Of a stretch of 64,000 nucleotides of DNA, positions 53,960-64,000 are shown in pieces. Location of the stretch: assembly GCA_014843695.1 (NCBI GenBank), contig CM026391.1:40532768-40596767 (forward strand), given 5' to 3'. How positions within the stretch are numbered: position 1 is the first letter of the stretch; each line of letters starts with the position of its first letter. Position numbers and translations under genes: made by a program. The stretch comes from Archivesica marissinica (taxonomy: Eukaryota > Mollusca > Bivalvia > Venerida > Vesicomyidae). The notes beneath the pieces were generated by a model that worked only from the letters and a program-made list of their open reading frames with translations, was not told the DNA's origin and searched no databases.

Positions 53960-56900
53960 TCCAGGGCTGTCAATTCGCTCCCTATCAGTTTTGTTTCTCA
54001 AAGACTGTCAATTCGCTCCCTATCAGTTTTGTTTTTCCAGGGCTGTCAGTTCGCACTCTTATCAGTTTTGTTTCTCAAGGGCTGTCAGTTCGCGCCTTAT
54101 CAGTTTTGTTTCTCAAGGGCTGTCTGTTCGCTACCTATCAGTTTTGTTTCTGCAGGGCTGTCAGTTCGCTCCCTATCAGTTTTGTTTCTCCAGGGCTGTC
54201 AGTTCGCACCCTATCAGTTTTGTTTCTCCAGGGCTGTCAGTTCGCGCCCTATCAGTTTTGTTTCTCAAGGGCTGTCAGTTTGCTCCCTATCAGTTTTGTT
54301 TCTCAAGCGCTGTCAGTTCGCTCCCTATCAGTTTTGTTTCTCCAGGGCTGTCAGTTCGCTCCCTATCAGTTTTGTTTCTCAAGGGCTGTCAGTTCGCTCC
54401 CTATCAGTTTTGTTTCTCCAGGGCTGTCAGTTCGCTCCCTATCAGTTTTGTTTCTCAAGGGCTGTCAGTTCGCTCCCTATCAGTTTTGTTTCTCCAGGGC
54501 TGTCAGTTCGCACCCTATCAGTTTTGTTTCTCCAGGGCTGTCAGTTCGCGCCCTATCAGTTTTGTTTCTCAAGGGCTGTCAGTTTGCTCCCTATCAGTTT
54601 TGTTTCTCAAGCGCTGTCAGTTCGCTCCCTATCAGTTTTGTTTCTCCAGGGCTGTCAGTTCGCTCCCTATCAGTTTTGTTTCTCAAGGGCTGTCAGTTCG
54701 CTCCCTATCAGTTTTGTTTCTCCAGGGCTGTCAGTTCGCTCCCTATCAGTTTTGTTTCTCAAGGGCTGTCAGTTCGCTCCCCATCAGTTTTGTTTATCCA
54801 GGGCTGTCAGTTCGCTCCCTATCAGTTTTGTTTTTCCAGGGCTTTCAGTTTGCGCCCTATCAGTCTTGTTTCTCAAGGGCTGTCAGTTCGCTCCCTATCA
54901 GTTTTGTTTCTCAAGGGCTGTCAGTTCGCTCCCTATCAGTTTTGTTTCCCAGGGCTGTCAGTTCGCTACCTATCAGTTTTGTTTCTCAAAGGCTGTCAGT
55001 TAGCTCCCTATCAGTTTTGTTTTTCCAGGGCTGTCAGTTTGCGCCCTATCAGTTTTGTTTCTCAAGGGCTGTCAGTTCGCTCCCTATCAGTTTTGTTTCT
55101 CAAGGGCTGTCAGTTTGCTCCCTATCAGTTTTGTTTCTCAAGGGCTGTCAGTTCGCTCCCTATCAGTTTTGTTTCCCAGGGCTGTCAGTTCGCTCCCTAT
55201 CAGTTTTGTTTCTCAAGTGCTGTCAGTTCGCTCCCTATCAGTTTTGTTTCTCCAGGGCTGTCAGTTTGCTCCCTATCAGTTTTGTTTCTCAAGGGCTGTC
55301 AGTTCGCTCCCTATCAGATTTGTTTCTCAAGGGCTGTCAGTTCGCTCCCTATCAGTTTTGTTTCTCAAGGGCTGTCAGTTCGCTTCCTATCAGTTTTGTT
55401 TCTCAAGGGCTGTCAGTTCGCTCCCTATCAGTTTTGTTTCTCCAGGGCTGTCAGTTCGCTCCCTATCAGTTTTGTTTCTCAAGGGCTGTCAGTTCGCTCC
55501 CTATCAGTTTTGTTTCTCCAGGGCTGTCAGTTCGCTCCCTATCAGTTTTGTTTTTCCAGGGCTGTCAGTTTGCGCCCTATTAGTCTTGTTTCTCAAGGGC
55601 TGTCAGTTCGCTCCCTATCAGTTTTGTTTCTCAAGGGCTGTCAGTTCGCTCCCTATCAGTTTTGTTTTTCCAGGGCTGTCAGTTTGCGCCCTATCAGTTT
55701 TGTTTCTCAAGGGCTGTCAGTTCGCTCCCTATCAGTTTTGTTTCTAAAGGGCTGTCAGTTTGCTCCCTATCAGTTTTGTTTCTCCAGGTATGTCAGTTCG
55801 CTCCCTATCAGTTTTATTTCTCAAGGGCTGTCAGTTCGCTCCCTATCAGTTTTGTTTCTCAAGGGCTGTCAGTTCGCTACCTATCAGTTTTGTTTCTCAA
55901 GGGCTGTCAGTTCGCTCCCTATCAGTTTTGTTTCTCAAGGGCTGTCAGTTCGCTCCCTATCAGTTTTGTTTCTCAAGGGCTGTCAGTTCGCTCCCTATCA
56001 GTTTTGTTTCTCAGGGCTGTCAGTTGCCCCTATCAGTTTTTCTCAAGGGCTGTCAGTTCGCTCCCTATCAGTTTTGTTTCTCAAGGGCTGTCAGTTCGCT
56101 CCCTATCAGTTTTGTTTCTCAAGGGCTGTCAGTTCGCTCCCTATCAGTTTTGTTTCTCAAGGGCTGTCAGTTCGCTCCCTATCAGTTTTGTTTCTCAAGG
56201 GCTGTCAGTTTGCTCCCTATCAGTTTTGTTTCTCCAGGGCTGTCAGTTCGCTCCCTATCAGTTTTCAGGGCTGTCATTTCGCCCTATCAGTCTTGTTTCT
56301 CAAGGGCTGTCAGTTCGCTCCCTATCAGTTTTGTTTCTCAAGGGCTGTCAGTTCGCTCCCTATCAGTTTTGTTTCTCAAGGGCTGTCAGTTCGCTCCCTA
56401 TCAGTTTTGTTTCTCAAGGGCTGTCAGTACGCTCCATATCAGTTTTGTTTCTCAAGGGCTGTCAGTTTGCTCACTATCAGTTTTGTTTCTCAAGGGCTGT
56501 CAGTTCGCTCCCTATCAGTTTTGTTTCTCAAGGGCTGTCAGTTCACTCCCTATCAGTTTTGTTTCTCCAGGGCTGTCAGTTCGCTCCCTATCAGTTTTGT
56601 TTCTCAAGGGCTGTCAGTTCGCTCCCTATCAGTTTTGTTTCTCCAGGACTGTCAGTTCGCTCCCTATCAGTTTTGTTTCTCAAGGGCTGTCAGTTTGCTC
56701 CCTATTAGTTTTGTTTCTCCAGGGCTGTCAGTTCGCTCCCTATCAGTTTTGTTTTTCCAGGGCTGTCAGTTTGCGCCCTATCAGTTTTGTTTCTCAAGGG
56801 CTGTCAGTTCGCTCCCTATCAGTTTTGTTTCTCAAGGGCTGTCAGTTTGCTCCCTATCAGTTTTGTTTCTCAAGGGCTGTCAGTTCGCTCCCTATCAGTT

Positions 56901-59563
56901 TTGTTTCTAAAGGGCTGTCAGTTTGCTCCCTATCAGTTTTGTTTCTCCAGGTATGTCAGTTCGCTCCCTATCAGTTTTATTTCTCAAGGGCTGTCAGTTC
57001 GCTCCCTATCAGTTTTGTTTCTCAAGGGCTGTCAGTTCGCTACCTATCAGTTTTGTTTCTCAAGGGCTGTCAGTTCGCTCCCTATCAGTTTTGTTTCTCA
57101 AGGGCTGTCAGTTCGCTCCCTATCAGTTTTGTTTCTCAAGGGCTGTCAGTTCGCTCCCTATCAGTTTTGTTTCTCAAGGGCTGTCAGTTCGCTCCCTATC
57201 AGTTTTGTTTCTCCAGGGCTGTCAGTTCGCTCCCTATCAGTTTTGTTTCTCAAGGGCTGTCAATTCGCTCCCTATCAGTTTTGTTTCTCAAGGGCTGTCA
57301 GTTCGCTCCCTATCAGTTTTGTTTCTCCAGGGCTGTCAGTTCGCTCCCTATCAGTTTTGTTTTTCCAGGGCTGTCAGTTTGCGCCCTATCAGTCTTGTTT
57401 CTCAAGGGCTGTCAGTTCGCTCCCTATCAGTTTTGTTTCTCAAGGGCTGTCAGTTCGCTCCCTATCAGTTTTGTTTCTCAAGGGCTGTCAGTTCGCTCCC
57501 TATCAGTTTTGTTTCTCAAGGGCTGTCAGTACGCTCCATATCAGTTTTGTTTCTCAAGGGCTGTCAGTTTGCTCACTATCAGTTTTGTTTCTCAAGGGCT
57601 GTCAGTTCGCTCCCTATCAGTTTTGTTTCTCAAGGGCTGTCAGTTCACTCCCTATCAGTTTTGTTTCTCCAGGGCTGTCAGTTCGCTCCCTATCAGTTTT
57701 GTTTCTCAAGGGCTGTCAGTTCGCTCCCTATCAGTTTTGTTTCTCCAGGACTGTCAGTTCGCTCCCTATCAGTTTTGTTTCTCAAGGGCTGTCAGTTTGC
57801 TCCCTATTAGTTTTGTTTCTCCAGGGCTGTCAGTTCGCTCCCTATCAGTTTTGTTTTTCCAGGGCTGTCAGTTTGCGCCCTATCAGTTTTGTTTCTCAAG
57901 GGCTGTCAGTTCGCTCCCTATCAGTTTTGTTTCTCAAGGGCTGTCAGTTTGCTCCCTATCAGTTTTGTTTCTCCAGGGCTGTCAGTTCGCTCCCTATCAG
58001 TTTTGTTTTTCCAGGGGTGTCAGTTTGCGCCCTATCAGTTTTTTTTCTCAAGGGCTGTCAGTTCGCTCCCTATAAGTTTTGTTTCTCAAGCGCTGTCAGT
58101 TCGCTCCCTATCAGTTTTGTTTCTCAAGGGCTGTCAGTTCGCTCCCTATCAGTTTTGTTTCTCAAGGGCTGTCAGTTCGCTCCCTATCAGTTTTGTTTCT
58201 CAAGGGCTGTCAGTTCGCTCCCTATCAGTTTTGTTTCTCCAGGGCTGTCAGTTCGCTCCCTATCAGTTTTGTTTCTCAAGGGCTGTCAGTTTGCTCCCTA
58301 TCAGTTTTGTTTCTCCAGGGCTGTCAGTTTCGCTCCCTATCAGTTTTGTTTTTCCAGGGCTGTCAGTTTGCGCCCTATCAGTCTTGTTTCTCAAGGGCTG
58401 TCAGTTCGCTCACTATCAGTTTTGTTTCTCAAGGGCTGTCAGTTCGCTCCCTATCAGTTTTGTTTCTCAAGGGCTGTCAGTTCGCTCCCTATCAGTTTTG
58501 TTTCTCAAGGGCTGTCAGTTCGCTCCCTATCAGTTTTATTTCTCCAGGGCTGTCAGTTCGCTCCCTATCAGTTTTGTTTCTCAAGGGCTGTCAGTTCGCT
58601 CCCTATCAGTTTTGTTTCTCCAGGGCTGTCAGTTTCGCTCCCTATCAGTTTTGTTTTTCCAGGGCTGTCAGTTTGCGCCCTATCAGTCTTGTTTCTCAAG
58701 GGCTGTCAGTTCGCTCCCTATCAGTTTTGTTTCTCAAGGGCTGTCAGTTCGCTCCCTATCAGTTTTGTTTCTCAAGGGCTGTCAGTTCGCTCCCTATCAG
58801 TTTTGTTTCTCAAGGGCTGTCAGTTTGCTCCCTATCAGTTTTGTTTCTCAAGGGCTGTCAGTTCGCTCCCTATCAGTTTTGTTTCTCCAGGGCTGTCAGT
58901 TCGCTCCCTATCAGTTTTGTTTCTCAAGGGCTGTCAGTTTGCTCCCTATCAGTTTTGTTTCTCCAGGGCTGTCAGTTTCGCTCCCTATCAGTTTTGTTTT
59001 TCCAGGGCTGTCAGTTTGCGCCCTATCAGTCTTGTTTCTCAAGGGCTGTCAGTTCGCTCACTATCAGTTTTGTTTCTCAAGGGCTGTCAGTTCGCTCCCT
59101 ATCAGTTTTGTTTCTCAAGGGCTGTCAGTTCGCTCCCTATCAGTTTTGTTTCTCCAGGGCTGTCAGTTCGCTCCCTATCAGTTTTGTTTCTCAAGGGCTG
59201 TCAATTCGCTCCCTATCAGTTTTGTTTCTCAAGGGCTGTCAGTTCGCTCCCTATCAGTTTTGTTTCTCCAGGGCTGTCAGTTCGCTCCCTATCAGTTTTG
59301 TTTTTCCAGGGCTGTCAGTTTGCGCCCTATCAGTCTTGTTTCTCAAGGGCTGTCAGTTCGCTCCCTATCAGTTTTGTTTCTCAAGGGCTGTCAGTTCGCT
59401 CCCTATCAGTTTTGTTTCTCAAGGGCTGTCAGTTCACTCCCTATCAGTTTTGTTTCTCAAGGGCTGTCAGTTTGCTCCCTATCAGTTTTGTTTCTCAAGG
59501 GCTGTCAGTTCGCTCCCTATCAGTTTTGTTTATCCAGGGTTGTCAGTTCGCTCCCTATCAGTT
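53960..59563. repeat. 38-bp minisatellite array, about 147 copies
   Basis: Units of 38 bp: GGGCTGTCAGTTCGCTCCCT then ATCAGTTTTGTTTCTCAA. Main variants are TTTGCTCCC, TTTGCGCCC, CTCCA for CTCAA, and TTTTTCCAG. All three plus-strand frames stay open for long distances, up to more than 900 codons, because the unit has no stop in any frame and 38 is not a multiple of three. The predicted 38-residue periodic peptides (SLPISFVSQGLSVRSLSVLF-type) are judged non-coding. Higher-order copies occur, for example the rare CAGTACGCTCCATATC unit at 56425 and again at 57527 (1102 bp, 29 units). It lies in the exon A-B intron. Confidence 0.97.
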
Positions 59564-59576
59564 TATTTTTGTGGTT

Positions 59577-59755
59577 TAAAGCTGAACAAACATCTTAGGT
59601 CATACGTCGAATCTCCAGCTAGTATTGTTGGTGGAAGATCCCGGTTGTCCCTCCGAGCAGTATTGCAGGCACGGATGGACACCCAACCTACTACCCTAGC
59701 TTTGGCACATGTGATTTGAAATCAATGACCGTAACTTCTTGGCCATGGAGGCCAC
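59577..59755 (-). mobile_element. Degraded tRNA-derived SINE, minus strand
   Basis: Read on the minus strand, it starts with GGCCTCCATGGCCAAGAAGT (degraded tRNA-like head, compare 16690). A body follows that shares blocks with 19447-19590. No intact box B was found. Confidence 0.55.
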
Positions 59756-59989
59756 TACCTATCAGGGACATGTGATAAATGGTGACACAAGTATGTGAGA
59801 AGGTTGTCAATCGCTTACTGAGGTTAGAAAGTTGTACTGGTTCTTACCTAGGAATTACAGGTGGTCTACTCTCCACCACAACAGACTGATCTCCCAACAA
59901 TAATCAGAAAATGATTGATAAACACTATAGAAAGAAGAGCATTTCATTTTTATAAATTTTCAAATTTTTAATAAAAAAAAAGAAGATTG
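59756..59989. other. Unique intron sequence
   Basis: Nothing is assigned. A possible 43-nt minus-strand exon at 59848-59890 was examined and rejected because its phase does not fit the exon chain. An A-rich tract (59971-59980) precedes the next array. Confidence 0.5.
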
Positions 59990-61133
59990 TTTTGTTATAT
60001 TCTATACCACACTAATGGTAGTCCATGCATTGTTATATTCTATACCACACTAATGGTAGTCCATGCATTGTTATATTCTATACCACACTAATGGTAGTCC
60101 ATGCATTGTTATATTCTATACTACACTAATGGTAGTCCATGCATTGTTATATTCTATACTACACTAATGGTAGTCCATGCATTGTTATATTCTATACCAC
60201 ACTAATGGTAGTCCATGCATTGTTATATTCTATACTACACTAATGGTAGTCCATGCATTGTTATATTCTATACCACACTAACGGTAGTCCATGCATTGTT
60301 ATATTCTATACCACACTAATGGTAGTCCATGCATTGTTATATTCTATACTACACTAATGGTAGTCCATGCATTGTTATATTCTATACCACACTAATGGTA
60401 GTCCATGCATTGTTATATTCTATACTACACTAATGGTAGTCCATGCATTGTTATATTCTATACCACACTAACGGTAGTCCATGCATTGTTATATTCTATA
60501 CCACACTAATGGTAGTCCATGCATTGTTATATTCTATACTACACTAATGGTAGTCCATGCATTGTTATATTCTATACCACACTAACGGTAGTCCATGCAT
60601 TGTTATATTCTATACCACACTAACGGTAGTCCATGCATTGTTATATTCTATACCACACTAACGGTAGTCCATGCATTGTTATATTCTATACCACACTAAC
60701 GGTAGTCCATGCATTGTTATATTCTATACCACACTAATGGTAGTCCATGCATTGTTATATTCTATACCACACTAATGGTAGTCCATGCATTGTTATATTC
60801 TATACCACACTAATGGTAGTCCATGCATTGTTATATTCTATACCACATTAATGGTAGTCCATGCATTGTTATATTCTATACCACACTAATGGTAGTCCAT
60901 GCATTGTTATATTCTATACCACACTAATGGTAGTCCATGCATTGTTATATTCTATACCACACTAATGGTAGTCCATGCATTGTTATATTCTATACCACAC
61001 TAATGGTAGTCCATGCATTGTTATATTCTATACCACACTAATGGTAGTCCATGCATTGTTATATTCTATACCACACTAATGGTAGTCCATGCATTGTTAT
61101 ATTCTATACCACACTAATGGTAGTCCATGCATT
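59990..61133. repeat. 38-bp tandem repeat (second family), 30 copies
   Basis: Very homogeneous 38-bp units: TTGTTATATTCTATACCACA then CTAATGGTAGTCCATGCA. Almost all variation is TACCAC/TACTAC and AATGG/AACGG. The order of variants shows a five-unit (190-bp) duplication, 60191-60380 and 60381-60570, then a run of four AACGG units (60571-60722). Confidence 0.97.
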
Positions 61134-61296
61134 TATATTGTCCATATTTCTCTTAGACACACTGGTGCTTGATATTGGGTGGCCACATACAAGTCAGCAT
61201 TGCTAAATAGTAATAGACTGTTTATGTGCCTTGCACACAGAAAGTTCTGCTTAGTTTAATTGTATTATGTAGATGACAGCTGGCTAAATCTACTAA
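61134..61296. other. Unique intron sequence between arrays
   Basis: No feature is recognised. It separates the 38-bp and 22-bp arrays. Confidence 0.5.
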
Positions 61297-61845
61297 ACAT
61301 ACCAGAAACATCTTCCATAACATACCAGAAACATCTCCCTAATATACCAGAAACATCTCCCTAACATACCAGAAACATCTCCCTAATATACCAGAAACTT
61401 CTCCCTAACATACCAGAAATATCTCCCTAACATACCAGAAACATCTCCCTAACATACCAGAAACATCTCCCTAATATACCAGAAATATCTCCCTAACATA
61501 CCAGAAACATCTCCCTAATATACCAGAAACATCTCCCTAACATACCAGAAACATCTCCCTAATATACCAGAAACTTCTCCCTAACATACCAGAAACATCT
61601 CCCTAACATACCAGAAACATCTCCCTAACATACCAGAAACATCTCCCTAATATACCAGAAATATCTCCCTAACATACCAGAAACATCTCCCTAACATACC
61701 AGAAATATCTCCGTAACATACCAGAAATATCTCCCTAACATACCAGAAATATCTCCCTAATATACCAGAAACACCTCCCTAACATACCAGAAATATCTCC
61801 CTAACATACCAGAAACATCTCCCTAACATACCAGAAAATCCCTAA
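61297..61845. repeat. 22-bp tandem repeat, about 25 copies
   Basis: Units of 22 bp: ATACCAGAAACATCTCCCTA plus AC or AT. Variants include AAATATCTCC, AAACTTCTCC and a single CTCCGTAA. The array ends 48 bp from the donor of exon A. Confidence 0.96.
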
Positions 61846-61892
61846 TCAATGTTGATGGTCCAACTTGATGTACAAGCTGCCTGTAGCCATAC

Positions 61893-61973
61893 CTTTATTA
61901 TAACCAGATGGTGGCATTTTCTTCTTGTTCAATTGTATGTAAGCAGTGTGGCCTTCATCCTTGGTTGAACCGC
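61893..61973 (-). CDS. CWH43: CWH43-like exon A (linker before last membrane helix)
   Basis: This 81-nt exon has 26 full codons plus split codons at both ends (enters in phase 1, leaves in phase 1). The acceptor reads TTATGTTGTAG and the donor is AAAG/GTATGG. The encoded peptide is hydrophilic, starts G-S-T-K-D-E-G-H and has a KKK-M-PPSG-Y-NK stretch near its end. It would be the polar linker preceding the last transmembrane segment, where family members carry a variable lysine-rich stretch. The final G joins TG of the next exon to make Val. The sequence itself is poorly conserved, so the call rests on splice sites, phase fit and position. The first 40 or so bases and the acceptor are duplicated in the array immediately upstream (61974-62545). 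Confidence 0.8.
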
Positions 61974-62545
61974 CTACAACATAAAAATGTAATGTAAACC
62001 TTAGATCCTTCATCCTTGGTTTAAAGATCCTTTGTTGAACCGTCTACAACATAAAAATGTAATGTAAACCTTAGATCCTTCGACCTTGGTTGAACCACCT
62101 ACACCATATAGGCTACATAAGCCATGTGACACTCAGCATTGGTTGAGCCGCCTACAACATATAGGCTACATAAGCCGTGTGACACTTAGCAGTGGTTGAG
62201 CCACCTACAACATATAGGCTACATAAGCCGTGCGACACTCAGCATTGGTTGAGCCACCAACATCATATAGGCTACTTAAGCCATGTGACACTCAGCATTG
62301 GTTGAGCCACCTACAACATATAGGCTACATAAGCCGTGTGACACTCAGCATTGGTTGAGCCGTCTACAACATATAGGCTACATAAGCCGTGTGACACTCA
62401 GCATTGGTTGAGCCGCCTACATGATATAGGCGACATAAGCCGTGTGACACTCAGCATTGGTTGAGCTGCCTACAACATATAGGCTACATAAGCTGTGTGA
62501 CACTCAGCATTGGTTGAGCCGCCTACAACATATAGGCTACATAAG
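61974..62545 (-). repeat. 53-bp array derived from the exon A splice junction, about nine 53-bp units plus transitional copies
   Basis: On the minus strand each typical unit reads TATGTTGTAG, then GCGGCTCAACC, then AATGCTGAGTGTCACACGGC and TTATGTAGCC. The first blocks equal the exon A acceptor and its first bases (TTATGTTGTAG/GCGGTTCAACC). The following bases are a diverged copy of the next codons: GSTNAECHTAYV against GSTKDEGHTAYI in the exon. Two longer transitional copies (61974-62085) keep more of the intron flank (TTACATTTTTATG). In the exon's frame each typical 53-bp unit runs 17 codons and ends at TAG, which is the acceptor TAG of the next unit. The array lies in the intron just upstream of exon A. 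Confidence 0.88.
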
Positions 62546-62548
62546 CAG

Positions 62549-62950
62549 CAGGGGGGGTGAAGCTCAATGGTTATTAAGCATTTCGCACGTGCCCCGGGCA
62601 CCAACGCAGCTCCCACCACCATCTCGGATCCGCGGACGGGTGAACATCAATCGGACATAAAAAAGACCAGGGGGGGGGTGATCGGACCTCTTGTTTATGG
62701 CCGCCGCGGGCCCCAGGACGCCCCCCACGGGGGTTTCAGCGGCTTTTTGCCAGAGCCGCGCGCCCCAGAACGCCCGATCGGACCTCTTGTTTGAGGCCCT
62801 GTTCCGGGTGAACAGACCTCTGGGCCGAGGAGGCTCCCAGCCCCATTTCAGACGGCCAAAAAACACCCATATATGAGCCACTGGGGACGCCCACCCCTGT
62901 CCGATATCCGAGCAGCGGGGTGACCCCGTATATCCGCACTTGCAGATAAA
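62549..62950. other. GC-rich segment of unknown origin
   Basis: Composition jumps from AT-rich to strongly GC- and CpG-rich, with G and C runs. GATCGGACCTCTTGTTT occurs twice (62680 and 62776), and GGGTGAACA occurs twice (62638 and 62807). Open frames on both strands are explained by low stop density. It could be a transposable-element fragment; I recognise no family. Confidence 0.55.
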
Positions 62951-63203
62951 CTAGTGCAAACTTACACAACACGGAAGTAATCGCATCGGGTTAATCAATA
63001 TACAAGCGTGCACTTTCCTATATATCCATGAGAATTACAAATGAAATTGTTAAGTTCACGAGAATTATAAAATGAAATTCCGCCATAATAACACATCTAC
63101 AATAACGGTTTACATCGTGTTCAGCAGAGCATATGCGTTTAACAAAATATTTGTATATCTTACGTTATCGAGATGGCAGTACAGCTCAACCGTAATATTG
63201 GTT

Positions 63204-63307
63204 ACATGTATTGCGCAATCGCGCACCTGTGCGCACTACGTATTACACATGTATTGCGCAACCGCGCACCTGTGCGCACTACATATTACACATGTATTGC
63301 ACAACGG
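63204..63307. repeat. 43-bp tandem repeat, about 2.4 copies
   Basis: Two near-perfect 43-bp units (63204-63246 and 63247-63289) and a partial third. Each contains ACATGTATTGCGCAA and GCGCACCTGTGCGCAC, the latter an imperfect palindrome. Confidence 0.9.
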
Positions 63308-64000
63308 TTATATTAAATTTATATATGAGTTCTGAACATAAATTCATTGCCCGTAGGCTATAGCCGCGAGGTCTGTTATGGTTGCATGCTCTGATCAAGT
63401 CTGTAATTATGCACTCTCGGCACTTCTGTAATGCACCTTAGCTTTCGTGTTTCGTAAGGTGGCATTCCGACAGAGGAGTGTTTGAGACTGGGGACCGTGA
63501 GAGGTGTCTAAAACCACCCGACAGACTGCCCGAGCAAGGACCGCAGGGGATAAATAAAAAATAAATTAAAAAATGCCCGCCCTGCGGTCTGCTTCATAAC
63601 AGTGGGCAACATATTATTATTTTAATATATATTAATTTAATGGCTGTAAAACATTGTCCCCGGCAGGCACGGGTTCGAAACCAAAGCAAAGATGAACTTT
63701 TTTAAACTTTTTTTCGAAGTTAAAATTTTATTAAAATCTTTTTGTTGATCTGTATTCTCGCGGGCCGGTTCGATCTCAGTATAGGATGAATTACAATGTT
63801 AATATTAATGTTCAAACCCCAGTCGGGATTTTTTTACATTAAAGGTGCGCTTGGGATGATCCTAGGCACTGTCGGAATTCTTGGTGTGTACCCCGGCGGT
63901 AATTCATCTCGACCCAGACACATAAATAAGCATATCACGTCGCGAGCCGGCCCAGCAACAATCTTCTCTCCGCGGCACGCTCTTCCGTGACTAATTGTTT
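63308..64000. other. Unassigned sequence with a small inverted repeat
   Basis: No exon of the CWH43-like gene is recognised. A 10-bp perfect inverted repeat, GACCGCAGGG (63539-63548) with CCCTGCGGTC (63580-63589), flanks an AT-rich loop. GGTTCGAAACC near 63670 and CCGGTTCGATCTC near 63765 resemble pol III box B and may be SINE remnants. A 64-codon plus-strand frame at 63796-63990 has a hydrophobic middle but no identity. Confidence 0.45.

Larger units (their letters stand above)
15815..61973 (-). other. CWH43: CWH43-like gene, six internal exons (partial gene)
   Basis: Six minus-strand exons can be joined with canonical AG/GT junctions and consistent phases into one reading frame of about 250 codons. 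The product matches, in order and without gaps, the part of the CWH43 / PGAP2-interacting protein from just before the last membrane helix to near the end of the EEP-like domain. Intron sizes in transcription order are about 8.3 kb, 0.8 kb, 33.5 kb, 1.7 kb and 1.1 kb, then one of more than 13 kb. The largest introns consist mostly of minisatellites. The 5' exons encoding the N-terminal membrane region and the last coding exon(s) are not visible. Homology is judged from remembered family motifs, not from a search; splice sites are read directly from the sequence. Confidence 0.93.

Noticed and set aside
53904..59719. Plus-strand frames up to more than 900 codons with SLPISFVSQGLSVRS-type repeats
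   Set aside because: They arise from a stop-free 38-bp unit, are open equally in all three frames, and lie antisense inside an intron.
59848..59890. Possible minus-strand exon (reads QSVVVESRPPVIP, donor AG/GTAAGA)
   Set aside because: It would leave in phase 2, which does not fit exon B, while exon A joins exon B directly in the correct phase; the acceptor is also poor.
62564..62972. Overlapping open frames on both strands in the GC-rich segment
   Set aside because: High GC gives few stops by chance; frames overlap on both strands and show no recognisable domain or splice support.
63796..63990. 64-codon plus-strand frame with a hydrophobic segment
   Set aside because: Short, no recognised family, no context; could be chance or a transposon remnant.

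Overview
This is eukaryotic, almost certainly animal, genomic DNA. The protein-coding signal is one spliced gene with GT-AG introns and metazoan homology. It is surrounded by tRNA-derived SINE fragments and very large minisatellites. A marine invertebrate, perhaps a mollusc, is my tentative guess from the genome style; nothing in the window proves it. Roughly 85-90% of the sequenced bases are tandem repeats, so most long open frames are repeat artefacts.

The gene lies on the minus strand. It encodes part of a CWH43 / PGAP2-interacting protein (GPI-anchor lipid remodelling, C-terminal endonuclease/exonuclease/phosphatase-like domain). Six consecutive exons can be read, in transcription order: 61893-61973, 53486-53565, 52586-52688, 18909-19044, 17163-17227 and 15815(or 15819)-16110. 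Every junction is AG/GT and the phases agree (1-1-0-1-2-1). Together they encode about 250 residues, from just before the last membrane segment through most of the EEP-like domain. The 5' exons (multi-membrane part) and the 3' exon(s) were not found. They should lie beyond position 64000 and to the left of the exon at 15.8 kb, off the window or in the first gap.

Layout by position: 1-1393, 29-bp array; 1394-2393, 1000-N gap; 2394-15738, 28-bp array; 15815-19044, three exons, SINE pieces, a foldback element and 31-bp and 74-bp arrays; 20213-52500, a 40-bp array of about 32 kb inside one intron, with a second 1000-N gap at 43849-44848; 52586-53565, two exons flanking a young SINE with 12-bp target duplications; 53651-53835, a foldback element; 53960-59563, 38-bp array; 59990-61133, an unrelated 38-bp array; 61297-61845, 22-bp array; 61893-61973, exon; 61974-62545, a 53-bp array built from that exon's own 3' splice site and first codons; 62549-64000, GC-rich and unassigned sequence.

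The most unusual points are that one gene's introns hold at least eight independent minisatellites, and that one of these arrays is a tandem amplification of an intron-exon junction. In each of its typical units the next copy's acceptor TAG is an in-frame stop codon. The arrays also carry large near-identical higher-order duplications. These may be recent amplification or assembly artefacts and need long-read checking.
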